Source: an uncultured Clostridia bacterium (GTDB lineage Bacteria > Bacillota > Clostridia > TANB77 > CAG-508). From it: DNA of 9,146 nt. A program made the position numbers and the translations under genes. Positions 1 to 4,846 of this stretch are shown piece after piece (position 1 is the first letter of the stretch; every line of letters begins with the position of its first letter). The DNA is taken from NCBI GenBank assembly GCA_934140005.1, contig CAKPBB010000031.1:1-9146 (forward strand), in the 5' to 3' direction. A model generated the notes under the pieces. That model was not told where the DNA came from. It searched no databases and saw only the letters and a program-made list of their open reading frames with translations.

Positions 1-33
1 GATTAATAACAACAATTTTTAAGGAGGTAGCTT

Positions 34-324
34 ATGGGAAGTTATAGAAAAGTTGGCAATGACATTTTAAAAGAATGGTTGAATTTTAGAGAAGAAGAAC
101 TTGGATCTCTTACTTGCAAGGAAGATAAAGAGCATTTTATTTATTTTGAAGAAATCTCTACAGACATTTTAAATAATGTTTCTGGTAATAATATTGAATA
201 TGTAAAAGCTCAGTTAGAAAAACTTGATGATAATATTATGGAGTATATGCACTATTGGTTTGAAAAGTATTATAGAAATGGTTTCTGTGATGCTGTAGAA
301 TTAATATCAGGCTGTCTTAGGTAA
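34..324 (+). CDS. Hypothetical 96-aa accessory protein
   Basis: The ATG follows a strong AAGGAGG (21-27) at 6-nt spacing, so the start is well supported. The product is a small, acidic, mostly helical soluble protein with no signal peptide or membrane segment. Its C-terminus (YYRNGFCDAVELISGC, residues about 79-94) looks like the conserved tail of small unknown proteins in Clostridia phages and ICEs; this is recollection, not a domain hit. The stop is followed after 4 nt by the zinc-ribbon gene at 329, so the two are probably co-transcribed from a promoter left of the window. I cannot assign a function. It serves mainly as a marker that the left flank is mobile-element-like. Confidence 0.8.
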   Translation: MGSYRKVGNDILKEWLNFREEELGSLTCKEDKEHFIYFEEISTDILNNVSGNNIEYVKAQLEKLDDNIMEYMHYWFEKYYRNGFCDAVELISGCLR

Positions 325-328
325 TTTT

Positions 329-475
329 ATGGATCAGTTTAATATATGTCCTAAATGTAAGCAAAAATATAGTCAGCATTCCGCTATTTTTAGAGTAGAT
401 AATAAAACCAATATATGTCCAGCCTGTGGAATTAAAGAAGCATTAATTCAATTTATTAAACAAAAAATGCCCTAA
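329..475 (+). CDS. Small two-knuckle zinc-ribbon protein (48 aa)
   Basis: This short frame starts at ATG 329, 4 nt after the upstream stop, and ends at TAA 473-475. The product begins MDQFNICPKCKQKY and has a second knuckle, NICPACGIKEAL, near residues 29-40. The CPxC (8-11) and CPxC (30-33) pairs form a classic four-Cys zinc ribbon. The segment between them (SAIFRVDNKTNICPACG) matches the pattern of small proteins common in Firmicutes phages and conjugative elements. There is no clear Shine-Dalgarno, so translation is probably coupled to the upstream gene. The likely role is nucleic-acid or protein binding; the actual function is unknown. The stop codon lies inside the following terminator hairpin. 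Confidence 0.75.
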   Translation: MDQFNICPKCKQKYSQHSAIFRVDNKTNICPACGIKEALIQFIKQKMP

Positions 476-502
476 GAAATTAAGTTTCCCCGGGCTTTCT
501 TT
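469..502. terminator. Bidirectional terminator between convergent genes
   Basis: An outer GCCC (469-472)/GGGC (492-495) stem encloses an inner GAAA/TTTC stem with an internal loop. It is followed by a T-rich run (496-505) on the plus strand. On the minus strand the same hairpin is followed by a T run (complement of 462-467). It lies between the zinc-ribbon gene (plus) and the CHAT gene (minus) and can end both transcripts. The stem is imperfect. Confidence 0.55.
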
Positions 503-535
503 TTTGTATATACCACTGGCACATGGACATATACA

Positions 536-1594
536 TTACTTTACAAAAATAATGTCTTTTGCTTCAAATCCTTCTTTAACAAATAACTCTGGTGTATTTT
601 GTTCATCTGTATTTTCTAGCATCAACATTGCTTTTGCTTGAGCATATGCTTTATCTAATGGTTGTCCAAAACCTATAGCAGAATATAATTGACTTGCAAA
701 TTTTATCGCTGAATCATCGCCTATTGTTGTATTCATTCCAATAGTTGCTTCCACTTTATCTACAATCATTTCAGCTTGAACTGAAGAAAAACAGTTATTA
801 AATACTATCATTCTTATTTCATCTGATGAAGCAGCAATCATTTCTGCAATTGCTTCATTACTTACTTTTTTAGGATTATCAGCATTATCTTGAAATACTA
901 ATTCTCCATTAGGTGTTCCATGTCCACTAAAGTGTATTATTGTTGGGTTTGTTTCATTAATAGCTTGAAAAAGATCTTGTACTCGAGTAGCCCATCTTGT
1001 TTGAAAATCTATAGAATCACGATTTAATGATTTAGTGATCGCTTCTTTTATTTCTCTTGCTTCTTTATCTAAATCCAATTTTTGTTTTTCTTTTAAGTCA
1101 CCATTTTCATCTATATATTTACATTTTGGATTAGAAGCCAAAAATAAAATAACTATTTTTTTCTTACTTTCTTTAAGTTTATTAACTTCTCTTTGTAAAA
1201 AATCTTGCTTACTGCCTATATCTTGTATTTTTAAATTTAGCCTTTCAGCATTTTTCCTTTGTTCTAATTCATTTCTTCTATTGATATTAATTTCTTCTCT
1301 TTGTAGCTTTTTTTCCTCATCCACAATTTCTTTACGCTTTCTTACTATTTTTTTATCCACTTCTGCTATTTTCTTTTCAATCGCTTGTATCTCTTTTTCA
1401 TATCTGTCAATTTCTCTAATTTTACTTTTAATTGTTGAGTCAGATTTTGTTCTATTTATTGCCTGCTTTGCTGATACAATTTTAGAACTCTTATTTGCTT
1501 TGTCTGATAAATATTTCGTTTTTTCATTATTTAGTCTTATTTCTTCATCTTTTTTCCTTTTTATATTATTTCTGTATGTATCAATTAAAGACAT
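536..1594 (-). CDS. CHAT-domain (caspase-like) protease with coiled-coil N-terminus
   Basis: This 352-aa protein starts at ATG 1594, with AGGAGG at 1601-1606 directly after the HNH stop. Longer upstream starts would run back through the HNH gene and lack a ribosome site. Residues 1-145 are highly charged K/E/R-rich helix with coiled-coil character (KEIQAIEKKIAEVDKKI near 67-83). Residues 147-352 form a CHAT domain: a first strand VILFLASNP (148-156), the conserved ATRVQDLFQAI, the catalytic His motif HFSGHG (221-226, His225), and the catalytic Cys in FNNCFS (Cys268). Both dyad residues are intact, so it is predicted to be an active cytoplasmic Cys peptidase of clan CD. From memory, the same kind of N-terminal module (TYRNN..KK...S.STIKSK.REI.RY) also occurs fused to TIR-type effectors in bacteria, which points to a modular immune sensor. 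It is the second gene of an operon with the HNH nuclease. The substrate and trigger are unknown. Confidence 0.9.
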   Translation of the reverse strand: MSLIDTYRNNIKRKKDEEIRLNNEKTKYLSDKANKSSKIVSAKQAINRTKSDSTIKSKIREIDRYEKEIQAIEKKIAEVDKKIVRKRKEIVDEEKKLQREEININRRNELEQRKNAERLNLKIQDIGSKQDFLQREVNKLKESKKKIVILFLASNPKCKYIDENGDLKEKQKLDLDKEAREIKEAITKSLNRDSIDFQTRWATRVQDLFQAINETNPTIIHFSGHGTPNGELVFQDNADNPKKVSNEAIAEMIAASSDEIRMIVFNNCFSSVQAEMIVDKVEATIGMNTTIGDDSAIKFASQLYSAIGFGQPLDKAYAQAKAMLMLENTDEQNTPELFVKEGFEAKDIIFVK

Positions 1595-1607
1595 CTTTAA
1601 CCTCCTA

Positions 1608-1871
1608 TTATGTATTGTTTTTATATGGATATTTATCGCTTTTACTTCTATTCTCTTCCCATTGGACTGCCTGTAAATTTCTAGGAGAATCTGTTCCACC
1701 TTTTGATACTGGGTGTCTATGATCTACTTCCCACCCCATATCACTTTGTTTTCCATAAGATGATTTATACATTACATTTCCATAATCATCTTTTCTATAT
1801 ACATCTGGGTTTTTCCCTCTCATTTTATGTGCATTATTCCATGCTTCTTCTATTTGTTTATTTGTAGCCAT
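1608..1871 (-). CDS. Small HNH endonuclease-like protein (87 aa)
   Basis: The gene starts at ATG 1871 behind AGGAGG (1880-1885 on the plus strand) and stops 13 nt before the CHAT start. The protein is a stand-alone ββα-Me/HNH fold: GWEVDHRHPVSKGGTDSPRN (46-65) gives D50-H51, the GGT turn and N65, and ENRSKSDKYP supplies the closing N74/K77 region. There are no Cys residues, so this is the metal-finger HNH type without a structural zinc. The N-terminus (IEEAWNNAHKMRGKNPDVYRKD) is typical of a family of short HNH proteins I recall from defence and phage contexts. The role is predicted to be metal-dependent DNA or RNA cleavage. The tight coupling to the CHAT protease suggests that one product controls or processes the other; which way round is inference. 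It has its own promoter candidate upstream. Confidence 0.88.
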   Translation of the reverse strand: MATNKQIEEAWNNAHKMRGKNPDVYRKDDYGNVMYKSSYGKQSDMGWEVDHRHPVSKGGTDSPRNLQAVQWEENRSKSDKYPYKNNT

Positions 1872-1911
1872 ATAGCATACCTCCTCTTTAAATTTTTTTA
1901 TATAAAAACTA

Positions 1912-1953
1912 AATTACAAGTATATAATAAATCCTTTCTGCCCTCTTGTAATT
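1912..1953. repeat. Perfect 9-bp inverted repeat flanking the HNH-CHAT promoter
   Basis: The arms are AATTACAAG (1912-1920) and CTTGTAATT (1945-1953), exact reverse complements separated by 24 nt. Centre-to-centre spacing is 33 bp, about three helical turns. The arms bracket the predicted -10 of the HNH-CHAT promoter, and the right arm overlaps the shared -35. This is the geometry expected for a looping or cooperative operator. Each arm contains the TTGTA/TACAA half-site also seen in the XRE-ImmA operators. Confidence 0.55.
1924..1951 (-). promoter_or_regulatory. Putative promoter of the HNH-CHAT operon
   Basis: Read on the minus strand, TTACAA (1951-1946), a 16-nt spacer and TATTAT (1929-1924) are followed by an expected start near 1917, giving a leader of about 45 nt before the HNH ATG. 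The -35 is weak and the -10 has 5/6 matches. A weak -35 enclosed by a perfect inverted repeat suggests a regulated promoter. Confidence 0.4.
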
Positions 1954-1975
1954 CAAAGAAGAAATATGTTATAAT
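1946..1975 (+). promoter_or_regulatory. Putative extended -10 promoter for a short plus-strand RNA
   Basis: TTGTAA (1946-1951), an 18-nt spacer and a perfect TATAAT (1970-1975) preceded by TGT (1967-1969, an extended -10) predict a start near 1982. The -35 hexamer is the same DNA as the minus-strand -35 of the HNH-CHAT operon, so the two promoters are back to back. No plus-strand gene with a ribosome site follows before a terminator at 2009-2038. Confidence 0.5.
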
Positions 1976-1981
1976 TAGAAC

Positions 1982-2040
1982 AATTAAAAGGTTCGCAAAA
2001 TCTTTTTTTCGTTCAGTGCTTCGCATTGGGCGATTTTTCT
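1982..2040 (+). ncRNA. Candidate small structured RNA divergent from HNH-CHAT
   Basis: The interval between the predicted start (near 1982) and the terminator U-tract is only about 60 nt. It contains two hairpins. A 5' AAAAGG/UCUUUU stem (1987-1992 with 2001-2006) is followed by the 11-bp terminator stem at 2009-2033. The short repeat TTCGCA occurs twice (1992-1997 and 2020-2025). There is no start codon with a Shine-Dalgarno inside it. It matches no RNA family I recognise. It could be a regulator of the neighbouring HNH-CHAT or XRE-ImmA transcripts, an RNA component of the defence module, or simply an aborted antisense transcript. Confidence 0.4.
2009..2040 (+). terminator. Strong plus-strand intrinsic terminator
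   Basis: The stem TCGTTCAGTGC (2009-2019)/GCATTGGGCGA (2023-2033) with loop TTC pairs over all 11 positions as RNA, using three G-U wobbles, and runs straight into TTTTTCTTCTTT (2034-2045). On the opposite strand the wobbles become A-C mismatches and the tail is A-rich, so the element works only on the plus strand. No plus-strand gene precedes it, which is the main argument for the small RNA. Confidence 0.65.
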
Positions 2041-2064
2041 TCTTTAATAGTCTTTATTCAATTA

Positions 2065-2727
2065 TTAGTACAACCATGTTTCTCTTTCTCTTTGTCTTTC
2101 AAAGTCATCAAGAAACAAATCCATAGAATTTCTAGATGGTACTTTTATATTGATCCAATCTTTATACTTATTAACTATTATATCATCAAATAACCTTTCA
2201 TCATCTGATAATTTTAGAGTCTTTCCTAAAGTAATTAATCTTTTTTCTGCAGCTTCATTTGATACTCCAAATAGATCAATAAGTACTTCTTTAGTTATTC
2301 TTATTCCTCTCCCTTGAATTTCTCTTATTAGTTGCTCTGGCATTAGTAATTGGGCTGCAAAATAATTAGTTTCTAATTCATAAGCCTTATATTCTTCTTC
2401 ATCCTTTGTATCTAAATTATGGCTTAATTTATAATGTCCATATTCATGTAATATTGAAAATCTAATTCTTTCATTCAATTCTGATTCATTGTAAAAAATA
2501 ATCTTTCTTCCGTCTTGTTCAATTAGTACAGCTGATTTACTTCCGAAATTTTCAATGTTTAATCCTTCATATTTCCTAGCCTTTTTATATGAACAACATT
2601 TTATATTTGAATCGTCTTCTACTATTTTTTTTACTTTAACTGGAAACTCTTCTAAAACATTTGAAGACACAAGAATACTGTTAGCCATTATGTATGCTCT
2701 TTCAAAGTTTGGCTTATATATCATCAT
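2065..2727 (-). CDS. immA: ImmA/IrrE-family zinc metallopeptidase
   Basis: The product is 220 aa from the ATG at 2727, chosen because AGAGAGG sits 6 nt upstream (ATG 2724 is an alternative). The start overlaps the end of the XRE gene by 14 nt, so the two are translationally coupled. The zinc site HEYGH (94-98) and the downstream helix with E117/E119 and YFAAQLLMP (122-130) are the COG2856 signature. The C-terminus (FGVSNEAAEKRL) is also typical. ImmA/IrrE peptidases cleave a partner XRE repressor to induce genes in ICEBs1-type elements and in radiation response. The expected substrate here is the adjacent XRE protein. No integration or excision genes are visible, so the regulated target may be the nearby defence genes; that is inference. 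Family assignment is secure. Confidence 0.9.
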   Translation of the reverse strand: MMIYKPNFERAYIMANSILVSSNVLEEFPVKVKKIVEDDSNIKCCSYKKARKYEGLNIENFGSKSAVLIEQDGRKIIFYNESELNERIRFSILHEYGHYKLSHNLDTKDEEEYKAYELETNYFAAQLLMPEQLIREIQGRGIRITKEVLIDLFGVSNEAAEKRLITLGKTLKLSDDERLFDDIIVNKYKDWINIKVPSRNSMDLFLDDFERQRERETWLY

Positions 2728-3076
2728 CTTCATCCTCTCTGTCCTCGAAAATGTCATCAAAAACAGTTTGCAGTATTTTCTCAGCCTGTTTTAATTTTTG
2801 TTCATCTAATTTTTCTAAGTTTCTTTGTATATAATGTAATGTCTTGTTTTCAGGAACTTTTTCTTCCATTTTTTCATTTCCTAATAGATAATCAATTGAT
2901 ACGTTAAATATTTTAGATAAGGTTATTAAAATATTATCCTTTGGAACGTTATTGCTGTTTTCCCACATATTGATACTACTCTTAGTAACACCAACTTTGT
3001 CTGCTAAATCTTGCATACTAAGTCCACTATCAGTTCTTAGTTTTTTTATTCTTCTACCAAAATCTGATTTCTCCAT
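2714..3076 (-). CDS. immR: XRE-family transcriptional repressor (ImmR-like)
   Basis: This 120-aa protein starts at ATG 3076 behind AGGAGG (3082-3087). An HTH_3 domain spans residues about 6-65. GLSMQDLADKVGVTKSSINMWENSNNVP contains the scaffold helix, turn and recognition helix, and IDYLLGN closes the domain. The C-terminal part (LEKLDEQKLKQAEKILQTVFDDIF) is a helical dimerisation segment followed by an acidic tail (DREDEDDD). Organisation and size match the ImmR partner of ImmA. It probably represses its own promoter through the paired TTGTAnnnTAC sites at 3090-3120 and is inactivated by ImmA cleavage. The gene symbol is by analogy only. Confidence 0.88.
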   Translation of the reverse strand: MEKSDFGRRIKKLRTDSGLSMQDLADKVGVTKSSINMWENSNNVPKDNILITLSKIFNVSIDYLLGNEKMEEKVPENKTLHYIQRNLEKLDEQKLKQAEKILQTVFDDIFEDREDEDDDI

Positions 3077-3087
3077 TTCTACCTCCT

Positions 3088-3120
3088 CTTTGTATCGTAC
3101 AAAGTTATTGTACTATACTT
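3088..3120. promoter_or_regulatory. Tandem operators for the XRE repressor
   Basis: Site 1 is a perfect inverted repeat, CTTTGTA-TCG-TACAAAG (3088-3104). Site 2, TTGTACTATACTT (3108-3120), shows the same TTGTAnnnTAC core. Their centres are 18 bp apart. Site 1 covers the predicted transcription start and site 2 the -10 of the XRE-ImmA promoter, which is where an autorepressor would block RNA polymerase. Assignment to this particular XRE protein is inference from position. Confidence 0.6.
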
Positions 3121-3135
3121 TTTTATATTTGTCAA
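3107..3135 (-). promoter_or_regulatory. Strong promoter of the XRE-ImmA operon
   Basis: On the minus strand a consensus TTGACA (3135-3130), a 17-nt spacer and TACAAT (3112-3107, 5/6) predict transcription from about 3100. This leaves a leader of about 24 nt with AGGAGG. The near-consensus strength with operators on top of it suits a repressor-controlled housekeeping level. Upstream lies a 14-bp AT palindrome (3146-3159) that could act as an UP element. Confidence 0.65.
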
Positions 3136-3159
3136 CATCTTTATAATAATAATTATTAT

Positions 3160-3210
3160 GTAACTTATTGTCTGTAGATTTTATTTTGTTTTTTGTATAC
3201 AATAAGTTAC
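3160..3210 (+). promoter_or_regulatory. C-protein operator/promoter region of the C-R operon
   Basis: A perfect 12-bp inverted repeat, GTAACTTATTGT (3160-3171) and ACAATAAGTTAC (3199-3210), is separated by 27 nt. The left arm plus C3172 reads AACTTATTGTC, close to the GACTTATAGTC C-box of Esp1396I-type controllers as I remember it. The -10 candidate is TACAAT (3198-3203), with only a poor -35 (TAGATT, 3175-3180). Such a weak -35 is expected for a promoter needing activation by C. The left box sits upstream of the -35 (activation position) and the right box covers the -10/start (repression position). Confidence 0.5.
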
Positions 3211-3222
3211 TGGGTGATTACT

Positions 3223-3429
3223 TTGAACATTTGTGAAAAGTTTGGAAAAAATGTAAAAAAATATAGATTAGACGCAAAAATATCACAAGAAAAATTAGCT
3301 AATCTTTGTGATCTACATAGAACTTATATAAGTGATGTTGAGCGTGGAAAAAGAAGTATTTCTCTTAATAATATAGAAAAAATTGCATTAGCCTTAAAAA
3401 TCAATATACAGGATTTATTTATATTTTAG
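3223..3429 (+). CDS. Restriction-modification controller (C) protein
   Basis: The protein has 68 aa from a TTG start at 3223, with GGTGA at 3213-3217. The residues read MNICEKFGKNVKKYR, the usual N-terminus of C proteins. An upstream in-frame TTG at 3193 would put the start inside the predicted -10 and operator. The whole protein is one HTH domain: helix 2 SQEKLANLC (21-29), recognition helix HRTYISDVE (32-40), then RGKRSISLNNIEKIALALKI and DLF. This is the canonical controller size and pattern. C proteins dimerise, first activate and then repress their own promoter, and delay endonuclease synthesis until DNA is methylated. The stop overlaps the R Shine-Dalgarno, so C and R form one transcript. 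Confidence 0.88.
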   Translation: MNICEKFGKNVKKYRLDAKISQEKLANLCDLHRTYISDVERGKRSISLNNIEKIALALKINIQDLFIF

Positions 3430-3438
3430 GAGGTTGCT

Positions 3439-4830
3439 ATGGAAAAAATTTGGAATGAAAAATTTATTGAATATATGAACTTCATTATACACCACAAAAA
3501 TTATATAGGATTACCAATTCAAAAAAAATCTGATGGTTCTTATGCTTGGATTGCACCTGCTAAAGGTGAAATGGGTAAAAAAAGAATAGAATGGGCTAAA
3601 TCTAAAATGAAAGAATTACATATTTCAGAAAAAGACAATAGTCCATATGCAAAATTAATGTTTGAATTACATCCTACAAAAGAAAAAGTATGTCAAATAT
3701 GTGGTAATACTATGTCTTTATATTATATCTATATAAACGCTAATTTTGCTAAATCAATAAAAAAAGAATTTAATTATAGTTCTGATACAGCACAATCACT
3801 TTATGATGTATGTAAAGATTTGAAAGCTCTTAAATATACAGACACTCACATTAAAGAATTTTTAATTAAGAGTTTTCCAATAGATAGTAATACATCTGAT
3901 TCCCTAGATACAATCATTAAGAAATGTGAAATAAGTTGTCGAACTGGAATATGTAAAAAACTTGGTCCTGGAGCAATGTCAAATTTTCCAGATAGATTTG
4001 ATGGTTTTCATACTTATAATAGATGTTGTCGTAGTACAGAAGACAGAGGTCGTAGTAAAGAAAATTTGAGAACTTACGGTAAAGATAGAAGAGCCTATGA
4101 ATATTGGAGCGATGGTAACATATATGCAGCGAATCTTTTTATGCATAGTCATTTTTTCATTGGAACAAGTGCTGATCATATAGGCCCCATTTCATTAGGA
4201 TTTGTTCATGACCCTCATTATCTTCAAGCAATGAGCTCTGGTGAAAATTCATCTAAACGTGATAAACTATCATTTGAGGATATTGAATCATTAATCAGAA
4301 TTGAGGGATCAACAGGTGTATCTGCTATTTCATGGTTTTCATCTATTATTTGGGATTATATAAAAAATAATTATATTACCCATAAAAAAGAGATTTCTAT
4401 TTATAGAGAAATATTAAAACAAAATATGTCTAATTATATGTTCATATTATGGACTATAAACAAGAAATGCAAAATCAAAGGAAAAAGGTTTTTAATTAAC
4501 ACGTTCTTAAAACCAAAGTTTAAATTTTTTGATTATGACTATTCTTTTAATGCAAATGGTGAAATAGTAAAAATGACATTAAGACATAAAACAAATGCAA
4601 GTAAAAATGAACTTGATAGATATGTTAGAATTGCTTTTGAAGCTATTAATGATTACAATAATAAAGAAAATAGAAGTTTAAAACATAGTCTTGATAAAGC
4701 AGACTTAATTCTATTAAACCGAATATGCAATTTAATTAATGCTAAGACCAATGATAAAGTAGTTCAAAAGCAATTAGAAAATTTGGTTGTTTCTATACAA
4801 AACAAATTAATAGAGAAGAATCTTTCATAG
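3439..4830 (+). CDS. Type IIS restriction endonuclease, Alw26I/Eco31I/Esp3I-like
   Basis: The product is 463 aa, with AGGAGG (3428-3433) overlapping the C stop and the ATG 9 nt after that stop. The segments matching the family as I recall it are HPTKEKVCQICGNTMSLYY (78-96), LGPGAMSNFPDRFDGFHTYN (175-194) with NRCCRSTEDRGRSKENL and DRRAYEYWSDGN, and the ββα-Me/HNH core ADHIGPISLGF (245-255) with N270 and K273. Predicted catalytic residues are the D246-H247 region and N270. C85/C88 and C163/C167/C172/C196/C197 could bind zinc. Known members cut outside GTCTC, GGTCTC or CGTCTC; the exact base here cannot be read from sequence. No CxxC pair flanks the HNH core. Its neighbours, a C gene and a convergent dual-specificity methyltransferase, complete the system. 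The stop codon lies in the terminator loop. Confidence 0.85.
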   Translation: MEKIWNEKFIEYMNFIIHHKNYIGLPIQKKSDGSYAWIAPAKGEMGKKRIEWAKSKMKELHISEKDNSPYAKLMFELHPTKEKVCQICGNTMSLYYIYINANFAKSIKKEFNYSSDTAQSLYDVCKDLKALKYTDTHIKEFLIKSFPIDSNTSDSLDTIIKKCEISCRTGICKKLGPGAMSNFPDRFDGFHTYNRCCRSTEDRGRSKENLRTYGKDRRAYEYWSDGNIYAANLFMHSHFFIGTSADHIGPISLGFVHDPHYLQAMSSGENSSKRDKLSFEDIESLIRIEGSTGVSAISWFSSIIWDYIKNNYITHKKEISIYREILKQNMSNYMFILWTINKKCKIKGKRFLINTFLKPKFKFFDYDYSFNANGEIVKMTLRHKTNASKNELDRYVRIAFEAINDYNNKENRSLKHSLDKADLILLNRICNLINAKTNDKVVQKQLENLVVSIQNKLIEKNLS

Positions 4831-4846
4831 TATTCTTCTCTTATTT
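4812..4846. terminator. Terminator shared by R and M, containing the R stop codon
   Basis: A perfect 10-bp stem, AGAGAAGAAT (4812-4821)/ATTCTTCTCT (4832-4841), has a 10-nt loop containing the R TAG (4828-4830). TTATTTTTAAT follows on the plus strand. The M gene ends at 4847 on the other strand, and its transcript meets the same stem with a weaker T-rich tail. The element therefore efficiently ends R and probably also M. Confidence 0.8.

Noticed and set aside
505..535. TGTATAT/ATATACA inverted repeat after the terminator as an attachment site
   Set aside because: There are only 7-bp AT-rich arms, no integrase, and no second copy seen near the right end.
1035..1676. Long hydrophobic plus-strand open frame opposite the CHAT gene
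   Set aside because: It is the antisense of the K/E-rich coiled coil, which gives F/L/S-rich translations. It has no ribosome site, while the minus-strand gene is clearly real.
1595..1699. Longer start for the CHAT protein
   Set aside because: The extension runs back over the HNH coding region and has no Shine-Dalgarno. ATG 1594 has AGGAGG at ideal spacing and the conserved N-terminal pattern.
1827..2126. 99-aa plus-strand frame across the HNH upstream region
   Set aside because: It lacks a ribosome site, crosses a strong terminator and overlaps the ends of two real minus-strand genes.
2728..2760. Longer start for ImmA at 2760
   Set aside because: No ribosome site precedes it. AGAGAGG fits ATG 2727, and the family normally starts close to that point.
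3193..3222. Upstream TTG start for the C protein
   Set aside because: It would lie within the predicted -10 and the operator arm. The TTG at 3223 has GGTGA and gives the standard 68-aa controller.
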